From Treponema sp. (GTDB taxonomy: Bacteria > Spirochaetota > Spirochaetia > Treponematales > Treponemataceae): 64,000 bases of DNA. The position numbers and the translations under genes were made by a program. Below, piece after piece: positions 34,291-42,574 of the stretch. The stretch covers positions 1 through 64,000 of the forward strand of contig JAEDDW010000003.1 in NCBI GenBank assembly GCA_016293645.1, read 5' to 3'. The notes under the pieces are model-generated. The model was not told where the DNA came from and did no database searches. It worked only from the letters and a program-made list of their open reading frames with translations. Numbering within the stretch: position 1 is the first letter of the stretch; each line of letters opens with the position of its first letter.

Positions 34291-34928
34291 TGAAATTCTA
34301 CGTCAGCAGCACAAAGGCATGGGCTCCGGGAATTGAAAATGGAATCGATGCAATCCAGAACGAAAAGGCCTCTCCTAAAATCGAATTCACGGATCCACTG
34401 TTCCGCAGAAGATTCAGCCAGATAACAAAAATGACTGTGCAGGTTGTACACGACGTTATCGAGGAAGTTCCGGAAGCAAAGGACTTCAAGATCGTTTTTG
34501 TTTCGTTCCGCGGAGAAATAGAAAGGGAATTCGCCATCGATAAAATGGTGATAGAAGACGGAATGATTCTGCCTGCTGCATTTTCCCTTTCAGTTTTCAA
34601 CACACCGATAGCAGCCGCAACCATAGCTCTTGGTCTTAAAGGCGGATACAGCTGCATCTATCCTTCTCAGGGAAATTTCCGCGACGCTTTGATTTCCGCA
34701 GCCTCAAGTGTTCTATGCGGAGATGAGAAGAAAATTCTTTTTGTCTATGCGGATGAAAAAATTCCTGCAGAATACGAAAGCACTCTTAAAAACTACAATA
34801 CTCCAGGGATACCGGTTCCGCTTTCATTCGCATGCATTCTGTCAGCAGAGGAAACTGAAGGCAGCAGGGAATTCTCCATGGATTTTCTGGAAGCAACTCC
34901 AGTGGATTTTCTGAAAAAGGTAATATAG
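34290..34928 (+). CDS. apeC: Ketosynthase-like chain-length factor, ApeC-like
   Basis: A 212-residue protein matching only the N-terminal half of ketosynthases (Ketoacyl-synt_2 type): the AAFSLSVFNTPIAAATIALG segment is diagnostic of these, and no Cys sits at the nucleophile position and no HGT/GHTLG motifs follow. It is therefore expected to be a non-condensing partner that sets chain length, most likely with the ApeO-like ketosynthase. Its ATG overlaps the methyltransferase stop codon. Confidence 0.75.
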   Translation: MKFYVSSTKAWAPGIENGIDAIQNEKASPKIEFTDPLFRRRFSQITKMTVQVVHDVIEEVPEAKDFKIVFVSFRGEIEREFAIDKMVIEDGMILPAAFSLSVFNTPIAAATIALGLKGGYSCIYPSQGNFRDALISAASSVLCGDEKKILFVYADEKIPAEYESTLKNYNTPGIPVPLSFACILSAEETEGSREFSMDFLEATPVDFLKKVI

Positions 34929-34943
34929 GGGAAAAGTAGATTG

Positions 34944-35804
34944 ATGGAACCAAATTCAATTGATGATAGATACAGCTGGAAGGATCTCCCCAAGCCGACA
35001 AACCCTGTTCTCTACGGCTACAGATGTTTCATGAAGCTTTTCTGGATTTTTGTCATCGGCGCCGGCGCTCTGGTTCTGGCTTTTCTTGTATTTCCCATAC
35101 TGAAAATATTCATCCATCCGAAAGATAGATTCAATCTTGCAGCACAAAGATTCATCTCGTCCACATTCCGTTTCTTCATGTTCATGCTGAAGGCATCCCG
35201 CGTATCCTACATAACCACAGATGCAAAAGAACAGCTGAGAAGCCTGCGATCAAAGGTTGTCATCGCAAATCATCCATCAATGCTTGATTCGGTGGTCCTC
35301 ATCGCACTCATTCCAAACACGACTGTAATTGCCGGAGAAAAATATTCCCGGGGAGTTTTCGGTGGAGTGATAAAAGCCTGCTACATCATAAACTCACTTG
35401 ACTTTGACGAACTTTGCAGACGATGCAAGGAAAGCCTTGATCTTGGAAGCAACGTGCTTATTTTTCCTGAAGGAACAAGAACACCACGCCACGGCCAGAT
35501 CTCTTTCAAAAAAGGTGCTGCAAGAATAGCAAGGGCTGCCGGTGTAAACATCCTTCCTGTACATATCGCAGGCAGCGACAAATTCGGGCTTGGAAAAAAC
35601 AACCCCCTCTGGAGTTTCAATCCTGTGGAACAGCTCATATACCATGTGATTCCACTTAAGGAAATCGATACAGGCGAATACTCGGAACTTACAGATCCTG
35701 TTGCGGCAAAAAGAATCACACAGAAGTGTCATGAAGTGCTACATGACGCCGCCGAAGCATACAAAAAAGACCATCCCCTTACGAAGACGGTCAATAATTT
35801 TTAA
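34944..35804 (+). CDS. apeD: 1-acyl-glycerol-3-phosphate-type acyltransferase, ApeD-like
   Basis: A PlsC-family enzyme of 286 aa. It has one N-terminal membrane helix (about 32-55), HX4D motif His110-Asp115 (HPSMLD), and FPEGTRTP (174-181) binding the phosphate acceptor. It would acylate a glycerolipid or the polyene conjugate. ATG 34944 is preceded by AGGGGA; a TTG one codon upstream is less likely. It ends the plus-strand APE arm, 18 bp from the convergent deaminase gene. Confidence 0.88.
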   Translation: MEPNSIDDRYSWKDLPKPTNPVLYGYRCFMKLFWIFVIGAGALVLAFLVFPILKIFIHPKDRFNLAAQRFISSTFRFFMFMLKASRVSYITTDAKEQLRSLRSKVVIANHPSMLDSVVLIALIPNTTVIAGEKYSRGVFGGVIKACYIINSLDFDELCRRCKESLDLGSNVLIFPEGTRTPRHGQISFKKGAARIARAAGVNILPVHIAGSDKFGLGKNNPLWSFNPVEQLIYHVIPLKEIDTGEYSELTDPVAAKRITQKCHEVLHDAAEAYKKDHPLTKTVNNF

Positions 35805-35822
35805 CGGAATTTCAAGGAGCCG

Positions 35823-37139
35823 CTATTTTTCGTCGGCGGCAAGTTCCTTCATTATGCGCTGGAGTCTTTCATTGACCTGAGAATATACTTCTTTTCTATC
35901 AATGAAAGTAAATTCTCCGTCACGGTAAACTACACGGCCATCGATCATGTTCATCACGATGTCAGAACTCTGTGCGCTGAAAACGACATTGGCCAGGGTA
36001 TTGAAATCCGGCTGCATGTGCGGAGTCGAAAGATCAAACACGATGATGTCGGCACGGTTTCCGACTTTGATTGTTCCGCAGTCCTTTCTATCCTGGGCCA
36101 TGGCTCCGTTTACAGTTGCCATTTTAAGAATATCTGCTGCAGAAACAGCATTGGCATCCCTTGTCGCTCCACGGCAAAGAAGGGCGGCGACATGGATTTC
36201 TTCCATCATATCAAGATTGTTGTTGCTTGAGGCACCGTCTGTTCCGATGCAGACATTGAGACCTTTTTCAACCCATCGCTTTACGGGGGCAATACCTGAA
36301 CCAAGCTTAAGGTTGCTTGACGGATTGTGCACGAGGAAGGCACCGGATTTTTTAAGAAGCTCCTCATCTTCTTCTGTCACATAGACGCAGTGCGCAAACT
36401 GGGCATGACAGTCAAGAACTCCTGCGCTTTCCATGAACCGGGCTGGGGTTTTTCCGCCGTGACGACCTTTGCATTCATCCTGCTCCTTTTCTGTTTCCGA
36501 AAGATGTGCGTGAATGTTGAGTCCGGACTTTTTTGCGCCTTCGGCAATAAGTTTTGCAATTCTTTCATTGTTTGTGTATTCGGCGTGAAGTCCCATGTCC
36601 ACCTTGATGCGGTCACTGAATTTTCCACTCTTGACGGAATCAAGAAGAGCCCAGGTTTCATTCCATCCGCGGTTATTTGAGAGATCTTCCTGCGGATCAA
36701 AAGAAGTCACTCCATTGCAGATATTGGCCTTGAGCCCACATTCATCGATGGCCTTTGCCTCCGACTCGATGTGAAAATACATATCGCTGATACTTGCACA
36801 GCCGGAAGCGATAAGTTCCATTGCTCCAAGTTTTGTCGTCCAGTAGACATCTTCAGGTGTCAGTTTTGCCTCGAAGGGAAATATTTTTGTGAAAAGCCAG
36901 TCCTGCAAAGAAAGACCTTCTCCATACCCGCGGAGGATTGTCATAGGCACGTGGCAGTGGGTATTGAAGAATCCATTCATCAGGAATTTCCCGGTTCCGT
37001 CGTAGACCTCTTCGTCCGCGGATTTTTTTTCCGGCATCTTTTCACCGATGTATGAAATCTTTTCATCCTTTGTCTGAACGAACATGTTCTGCCTTACCTG
37101 GAAATTCTCATCAAGCAGTTTTACGTTTGAAAAAATCAT
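35823..37139 (-). CDS. mtaD: 5-methylthioadenosine/S-adenosylhomocysteine deaminase
   Basis: An amidohydrolase of 438 aa that deaminates SAH or MTA to the inosyl compounds. Metal ligands are visible: His61 and His63 (NTHCHVP), the HAHLSE motif, the later HC in FAHCVYV and Asp in GTDGASSNNN. Domain order and length are those of the MtaD/SAH deaminase family; related guanine or chlorohydrolase enzymes share the fold. ATG 37139 follows AAGGAAG. It lies divergently next to an MTA/SAH nucleosidase, so both are likely in SAM by-product disposal. Confidence 0.88.
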   Translation of the reverse strand: MIFSNVKLLDENFQVRQNMFVQTKDEKISYIGEKMPEKKSADEEVYDGTGKFLMNGFFNTHCHVPMTILRGYGEGLSLQDWLFTKIFPFEAKLTPEDVYWTTKLGAMELIASGCASISDMYFHIESEAKAIDECGLKANICNGVTSFDPQEDLSNNRGWNETWALLDSVKSGKFSDRIKVDMGLHAEYTNNERIAKLIAEGAKKSGLNIHAHLSETEKEQDECKGRHGGKTPARFMESAGVLDCHAQFAHCVYVTEEDEELLKKSGAFLVHNPSSNLKLGSGIAPVKRWVEKGLNVCIGTDGASSNNNLDMMEEIHVAALLCRGATRDANAVSAADILKMATVNGAMAQDRKDCGTIKVGNRADIIVFDLSTPHMQPDFNTLANVVFSAQSSDIVMNMIDGRVVYRDGEFTFIDRKEVYSQVNERLQRIMKELAADEK

Positions 37140-37195
37140 GTATCATCTTCCTTGAATCTTCATCTTGAAAATCATTTTCATTATAATGACAAACC

Positions 37196-37951
37196 ATGAG
37201 TAATTCAAACTTGCCATCACCAGTCAAAACGGTTTTAATTTTTGGGGCCATGAATGTAGAAACTGAATACATGGTTTCAAAGCTTTCGGATGTAAAGAAA
37301 ACTTCAGTCGCAGGATATCCTTTTTTCGACGGAACATATAAAGGCAAAAGAATCATCGTGTGCAGGACTTTCACCGGCATGGAAAATTCCGCGGCGGCGA
37401 CGGCAATCGGAATTCTCAATTATGCACCGGACTGCATCATAAGCCAGGGAACTGCCGGCGGCCATGATCCACAGCTTCACAAAAACGACATTGTGGTCGG
37501 AGAACGTCTCATAAACATTTCCTCATTCCAGACATGCCGGCACGGAAAGGGAGAAGGCAGTCATCCCACTGAATGGAAACTCAAGGAATGGGATCTTTTT
37601 GAGGATGACGATCAGGAGCAGGAAGTTCCAGCATTCTACAGCAACACAGTTCTTGTTGAGAAGGCAATGTCAACAGGATATGAAAAAGGCCGCCTTGTCA
37701 AAGGCACGATTTCATCAAGCGACAACTGGAACATGGAGATGGACCGCATCAACCATCTTGTGGAATCCTACGGTTCAAAATGCGAAGAGATGGAAAGCTA
37801 TGCGGCAACGCAGATCGCGGCCAGATTCAAAGTTCCGGCTGTGACAATAAGGATAATCTCAAATTCGGAACAGCACCCGGGGGAAGAATACGAACGCACA
37901 ACAGGAACAACCTGCCAGGAATTCGTTCTTGCTGTGGCGAAAAGACTTTAG
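37196..37951 (+). CDS. mtnN: MTA/SAH nucleosidase-like phosphorylase-family protein
   Basis: A 251-residue PNP/UDP-phosphorylase superfamily protein. Seen: VLIFGAMNVETEYMVSKL at the N-terminus, SQGTAGGHDPQLHKNDIVVG, and CEEMESYAATQIAARFKVP with the conserved Glu-Met-Glu ribose-binding motif. It would cleave adenine from SAH or MTA. An insert with HGKGEGSHP and an acidic stretch (FEDDDQEQE) lengthens it somewhat over classic MtnN. There is no Shine-Dalgarno site, but TATAAT lies at 37182-37187, eight bases before ATG. Confidence 0.82.
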   Translation: MSNSNLPSPVKTVLIFGAMNVETEYMVSKLSDVKKTSVAGYPFFDGTYKGKRIIVCRTFTGMENSAAATAIGILNYAPDCIISQGTAGGHDPQLHKNDIVVGERLINISSFQTCRHGKGEGSHPTEWKLKEWDLFEDDDQEQEVPAFYSNTVLVEKAMSTGYEKGRLVKGTISSSDNWNMEMDRINHLVESYGSKCEEMESYAATQIAARFKVPAVTIRIISNSEQHPGEEYERTTGTTCQEFVLAVAKRL

Positions 37952-37963
37952 GACACCTGGACT

Positions 37964-38452
37964 TTAAAGCCACACACGAATTCCGGCATTGACAGGAAAG
38001 CATGCAGGCACGAAACGGAAAGTGAATTTCTCATCGCCGCTGTCATAGTTCAGTCCAAAGGAAGGATTCCAGACGGCGTGGGTGTAAAACTCAAGACCAC
38101 GATTTTCAAGACAGAACGCGTTGATCCCGATTCCAACTCTGGCACCTGTTTCTCCGTAAAATTCATTTTCAAATTTTCCACCAAAGGACATTCCCCAGAG
38201 GGCAAACCAGTTGATACGGGAATTTATTTTCTTGTAGATCCACCAGTTATCCAGAACCAGATCTGCGGATTTTTCCCTGATGTTCCAGGAAGCAGAAATT
38301 CCCCATGGGGAAAATTCTGAGCGCACGGAAATTCCGGCACTGCAATCCAAGGAAGGATCAGATTTGACACCGCCTTGCACACCGAATCCAATTCCAGCGA
38401 AAGCGACGGAACCCATAAAGATGCAGGCAAGGAAAACAAGAATCTCTTTCAT
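37964..38452 (-). CDS. Small outer-membrane beta-barrel protein
   Basis: A 162-residue protein with a signal peptide (likely cut after VAFA, residue 19) and then alternating polar/hydrophobic strands rich in Gly, Trp and Phe, ending in RVWL. This is the pattern of a small 8-stranded barrel. It resembles spirochaetal small barrel families in size and style, but I cannot assign a named family. It is convergent with the nucleosidase gene, 12 bp apart. Confidence 0.75.
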   Translation of the reverse strand: MKEILVFLACIFMGSVAFAGIGFGVQGGVKSDPSLDCSAGISVRSEFSPWGISASWNIREKSADLVLDNWWIYKKINSRINWFALWGMSFGGKFENEFYGETGARVGIGINAFCLENRGLEFYTHAVWNPSFGLNYDSGDEKFTFRFVPACFPVNAGIRVWL

Positions 38453-38496
38453 GATCTACATTGTAATTTTTATGCCGCGGAAAAGTAAAGGGTTGT

Positions 38497-38525
38497 TTGT
38501 TTATTGCAGTCATTTACGCTAAAAT
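38497..38525 (+). promoter_or_regulatory. Putative promoter of the secreted hydrolase
   Basis: TTGTTT (38497-38502), 17 bases, then TAAAAT (38520-38525). The start codon at 38535 is only nine bases downstream and has no Shine-Dalgarno site, so the transcript would be almost leaderless. Confidence 0.45.
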
Positions 38526-38534
38526 ACCCTGTAG

Positions 38535-39425
38535 ATGAAAAAGGCAGTCATATTTATTTCAATATTAGTCTCATTTGCATCCGTCTGTTTCTGCGGAGAA
38601 AGGTCAAAGTACAGAAAAATTCATCTATGGCAGAATGTCAAAAGCATGGAGGTCAATGTCCGCGACACCGTTTTGTTTGCCCCGAAAAGTTTTTCTCCAG
38701 ACGGAACAAAGAAAGCGGCCGTAGTAATCTGCCCCGGCGGAAGCTACCACCATCTTGGAATGCCCCACGAAGGATTTGCCAGCGCCCAGTGGTTTGCAAG
38801 CATCGGCGCCGTTCCCTTTGTGCTCCAGTACCGCGTTGCCTACAACTGCCACCACCATCCCGAGATGCTTGAAGACATTGAGATGGCCATCAAATACATC
38901 CGCGAGAACGCCCTCACCTACGGAATCGATGTTGAAAAAATCGGCGCCATAGGATATTCCGCCGGGGGTCATCTTGTTACGATGGCAGGCGTCTATGGAG
39001 GCACCCGTAACGAACTTGAAAAACTTGGAGTCAAGACAGAAGTTTCCCTCAGGCCAGATTTCGTAATGCCCATCTACCCTGTTGTCACGATGCAGGACGA
39101 CATCTGCCACAGATGGTCACGAAGAAGCCTTCTTGGCCACCGGGAATACACTCAGGAACTGAAAGATGAATACTCAATGGAAATGAACATTCCATCAGAC
39201 ATGATCCCGACATATGTACTTGCCTGCCGTGACGATCCCGTTGTCATCTTCGAGAATTCCGTCCGCCTGGAAAAGGCATTAGCTGAAAAAAACATACCGC
39301 ACCGTTTTGCAGTCTATGAAAAAGGCGGCCACGGGTTTGGAATGAAAAACGGCTGGTTCATGAAAGAATACCACTGGAATGAAGATATGAAGAACTGGCT
39401 CAGAGAAATCAACATGATCGATTGA
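38535..39425 (+). CDS. Secreted alpha/beta hydrolase (esterase-like)
   Basis: A 296-residue hydrolase with an N-terminal signal sequence ending near VCFCGE, perhaps a relaxed lipobox at Cys20. The oxyanion region is VICPGGSYHHLG, the nucleophile Ser142 is in GYSAGG, and the C-terminal GGHGFG carries the catalytic His; the Asp is probably in RDDPVV. This matches the BD-FAE/acetyl-esterase-like group that removes acyl or feruloyl groups from plant polysaccharides, but the substrate cannot be deduced. The aminopeptidase gene follows 19 bp later. Confidence 0.85.
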   Translation: MKKAVIFISILVSFASVCFCGERSKYRKIHLWQNVKSMEVNVRDTVLFAPKSFSPDGTKKAAVVICPGGSYHHLGMPHEGFASAQWFASIGAVPFVLQYRVAYNCHHHPEMLEDIEMAIKYIRENALTYGIDVEKIGAIGYSAGGHLVTMAGVYGGTRNELEKLGVKTEVSLRPDFVMPIYPVVTMQDDICHRWSRRSLLGHREYTQELKDEYSMEMNIPSDMIPTYVLACRDDPVVIFENSVRLEKALAEKNIPHRFAVYEKGGHGFGMKNGWFMKEYHWNEDMKNWLREINMID

Positions 39426-39444
39426 TCCATAGGGAGGAACATAA

Positions 39445-40767
39445 ATGAACATTTCAGAAAGCTACAAAAGTTTTCTCAAGAACGGAAAGACGGAACGTGA
39501 ATGCACGAGTGAAATAATCCGTCTTGCACAGGAAAAAGGTTATGTGGACATAAACAAAGTCAGCAGGCTCAAGGCCGGAGACAAAGTCTATGTCGCAAAA
39601 TGGAACAAATCCATCGCGCTTTTCCACGTGGGATCACTGCCAATGGAAAATGGAATGAACATTCTTGGCGCCCACATTGATTCACCAAGACTGGACATCA
39701 AGCAGAATCCCCTTTACGAAAGTGATTTCATAGTTTACCTGAACACCCATTACTACGGCGGAATCAAAAAATACCAGTGGGTGACAATTCCTCTGGCCCT
39801 TCACGGAGTGGTCTGCCTCAAGGACGGAACGACGGTAAAAATCAGCATAGGAGAAGATCCTGATGATCCTGTATTCTGTATAAGCGACATACTTCCGCAC
39901 CTTGCCCAGAAACAGATGGAAGGAAACGCGAAGGAATTCATTCCAGGGGAAGACCTGGACATAATCTGCGGCAGTGGAATCGTTGACAGCGGCGACGACA
40001 AGGAAAAGGAAAGCGCAAAGAAAAACATCCTTGAACTTCTGAAGGACAAGTACGGAATGGAAGAAAAGGATTTCAATTCCGCAGAACTTGAGGTTGTACC
40101 TGCTGGCGCACCGCGCGATCTTGGTTTTGACAGAAGTCTCATTCTTGCCTACGGACAGGACGACCGCTCATGCGCATACACTTCAGTCCAGGCGATTCTG
40201 GACACGGAAAAAACAGAAAAGACACTCTGCTGTCTCTGCGTTGACAAGGAAGAAATCGGCAGCGTCGGAGCAACCGGAATGGCAAGCCACTTCATGGAAA
40301 ATGCAGTGGCGGAAGTCATCGCGCGTCTTGAAGACTACAGCGACCTTACATTGAGGAGATGCCTCAACAACAGCATCATGCTCTCAAGCGATGTGAATTC
40401 CGCATACGATCCTTTGAACACCGGACTTTACGACAAGAAGAATTCCTCGTTCCTTGGCGGCGGAATCGTGTTCAACAAATATACAGGCAGCCGCGGAAAA
40501 TCAGGTGCAAGCGACGCAGATCCAGAATTCATAGCAAGGCTCAGAAATGCTTTGGACAATGCAGACATCAAATACCAGCTGGCAGAACTCGGCAAAGTCG
40601 ACCAGGGTGGCGGCGGAACCATAGCATATCTTGCGGCAAAATACGGAATGTATGTCCTTGATGCGGGAGTTTCGGTTCTTTCAATGCATGCGCCATGGGA
40701 AATCACATCGAAATTCGACATTGAGGAAGCTTACAGGGCCTACAGGGAATTCCTTAAATTCGTATAG
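39445..40767 (+). CDS. M18 family aminopeptidase
   Basis: A cytoplasmic zinc aminopeptidase of 440 aa that removes N-terminal residues from peptides; the family prefers acidic or broad residues and forms a dodecamer. Metal ligands are visible: His77 and Asp79 in GAHIDSPRLD, the DKEEIGS motif with the catalytic Glu, Asp in SDVNSAYDP, and His in LSMHAPWE. Length is normal. GGAGG lies before ATG. It is followed after 38 bp by the HAD phosphatase gene. Confidence 0.93.
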   Translation: MNISESYKSFLKNGKTERECTSEIIRLAQEKGYVDINKVSRLKAGDKVYVAKWNKSIALFHVGSLPMENGMNILGAHIDSPRLDIKQNPLYESDFIVYLNTHYYGGIKKYQWVTIPLALHGVVCLKDGTTVKISIGEDPDDPVFCISDILPHLAQKQMEGNAKEFIPGEDLDIICGSGIVDSGDDKEKESAKKNILELLKDKYGMEEKDFNSAELEVVPAGAPRDLGFDRSLILAYGQDDRSCAYTSVQAILDTEKTEKTLCCLCVDKEEIGSVGATGMASHFMENAVAEVIARLEDYSDLTLRRCLNNSIMLSSDVNSAYDPLNTGLYDKKNSSFLGGGIVFNKYTGSRGKSGASDADPEFIARLRNALDNADIKYQLAELGKVDQGGGGTIAYLAAKYGMYVLDAGVSVLSMHAPWEITSKFDIEEAYRAYREFLKFV

Positions 40768-40805
40768 AAAAACAATGGATGCAGATTTTTACCGCGGAGG
40801 TTTTC

Positions 40806-41456
40806 ATGTTTGACAATATTTTATTTGATTTTGACGGAACCATAATGGATACCTCGCCGGGCATTTACGATTCATTTGACAGGGTCATCGCACACTACAG
40901 GCTTGACTTTCCCCGCTCACAATACAGCCGCATGATCGGGCCTCCACTCAACGAAAGCTTTTCAAAAATCCTAAAGCTCCCGGAAGACGAGATCCGCAAT
41001 GCGATAAAGATCTACAGGGACTATTATTCCGTAGAGGGAATGTACAATGCCGAGGTGTACCCGGGTATAGTTCCGCTTATGGAAAACCTGAGGAAGGCAG
41101 GCAAAAAAATCTTCACGGCAACAAGCAAGCCGGAAGTTTTCACACGCAAAATAATAGAACAGAAAAACATGACCCATCTCTTCGATTTCATAGGCGGAAG
41201 CGATGCGGAAGAAAAAGGTCGCACAGATAAGAAAGATGTAGTAAAATATGTACTAGAGACACAGAATATAGCCGAAAATAAGGAGAGGAGTATTTTAATC
41301 GGTGACAGAAACTATGACGTCTTTGGAGCCCACTGCTGCGGAATAAAATGTGCCGGCATTCTGTGGGGTTTTGGAGACAGAGATGAATTTGAAAAAGCTG
41401 GGGCCGACTGGATTTTTGAGACACCGGAAGAACTGGAAATTTTTCTTGCTGGTTGA
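40806..41456 (+). CDS. HAD-superfamily phosphatase (phosphoglycolate phosphatase-like)
   Basis: A 216-residue HAD hydrolase. Motif I is DFDGT (Asp8, Asp10), motif II ATSKP, motif III the Lys region in DKKDVVKYV, motif IV GDRNYD. The alpha-helical cap between motifs I and II places it in the Gph/PgmB class. ATG 40806 is chosen since GGAGG lies just upstream; an in-frame codon at 40779 is not supported. The substrate is not known; phosphoglycolate or a nucleotide are options. Confidence 0.88.
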   Translation: MFDNILFDFDGTIMDTSPGIYDSFDRVIAHYRLDFPRSQYSRMIGPPLNESFSKILKLPEDEIRNAIKIYRDYYSVEGMYNAEVYPGIVPLMENLRKAGKKIFTATSKPEVFTRKIIEQKNMTHLFDFIGGSDAEEKGRTDKKDVVKYVLETQNIAENKERSILIGDRNYDVFGAHCCGIKCAGILWGFGDRDEFEKAGADWIFETPEELEIFLAG

Positions 41457-41485
41457 AGTTTGATCCATTTAAAAAATAGATATAG

Positions 41486-42574
41486 ATGATTTTAAATATT
41501 ATTGTAGTTTTACTTACCATAAATATTCTCATTTTTTTGACCGCAACCATCGTACGGCTGAGCCTGTTCCGCAAAAGACGCGGAAAGAGTTCCAGAAACA
41601 TAAGCAGGAACGAACGTATGATGGAAAGGGCCATCATGGCTTTGAGCAATGCGATCGAATTAAAGGACAGCTACACCAGCGGCCATTCAAAAAGAGTTGC
41701 TACATACGCAAAAGAAATCGCACGCAGAATGGGCAAATCTGAAGAAGAGCAGATGGAGATCTATCACGCAGGGCTTCTTCATGACATAGGAAAAATCAGG
41801 ATTCCTGACAAGATCATCAGGAAAAAGGGCAAGCTTTCCGACATGGAATACGAGTGCCTCAAGCTTCATCCAATCATTTCATACACAATGCTGAAGGGCA
41901 TTTCGGAAGACGGAAACATTGAAAATGCGGCTAAATACCATCATGAGCATTACGACGGAACAGGATATCCGGAAGGACTTACCGGCAAAACCATCCCTGA
42001 ATATGCAAGAATCCTCGCGGTGGCTGACACTTACGATGCGATGACATCAAGCCGTATTTTCAGAAACCTTTTTCCACAGAAATTCGTCCGTTCTGAAATG
42101 GAATATCAGAGCGGAAAACAGTTCGATCCTGAAATCACAAAACTGATGCTGGAAATCATCGATGAGGACAAGGATTTCATTCTCAAACAGAATGAGAACA
42201 TAAACAAGAATATCCTTGTTGTCGACGATGACATCATCAGCAGCAAACTTGTAGAATTCATGCTGACAGAGGATGAGACCTTCAACATTATTACGGTGAA
42301 GGACGGTGCCCAATGCAAAAAGGAACTTGCCCAGACCCACTTTGACCTTATCATCCTTGACATATACCTGCCGGATACCGACGGTTTTGAACTTCATGAT
42401 TTCATTCAGGAAAAATACCATACGCCTACGATTTTCATGTCATCAGACAAAAATACGGAAACTATTGCCCGTGCGAAAAAATCCGGTATAAAATATTATC
42501 TGGTAAAACCTTTCCTCAAGCAGGAACTGAACGTTGCACTGAGAGATGTTTTCAGACACAATCTGGAGCCGTAA
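41486..42574 (+). CDS. HD-GYP phosphodiesterase with C-terminal receiver domain
   Basis: Predicted cyclic-di-GMP phosphodiesterase, 362 aa. Residues 1-28 form one membrane helix, about 45-215 the HD-GYP domain (HSKRV, HD at 99-100, HHEHYDGTGYPEGL at 152-165), and about 241-358 a receiver domain with phosphoacceptor Asp292 in ILDIYLPD and Lys in YYLVKPF. Placing the receiver after the HD-GYP domain is the reverse of the common RpfG order. The gene directly abuts a hybrid histidine kinase (TAAATG), which is the likely phosphodonor. Confidence 0.92.
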   Translation: MILNIIVVLLTINILIFLTATIVRLSLFRKRRGKSSRNISRNERMMERAIMALSNAIELKDSYTSGHSKRVATYAKEIARRMGKSEEEQMEIYHAGLLHDIGKIRIPDKIIRKKGKLSDMEYECLKLHPIISYTMLKGISEDGNIENAAKYHHEHYDGTGYPEGLTGKTIPEYARILAVADTYDAMTSSRIFRNLFPQKFVRSEMEYQSGKQFDPEITKLMLEIIDEDKDFILKQNENINKNILVVDDDIISSKLVEFMLTEDETFNIITVKDGAQCKKELAQTHFDLIILDIYLPDTDGFELHDFIQEKYHTPTIFMSSDKNTETIARAKKSGIKYYLVKPFLKQELNVALRDVFRHNLEP

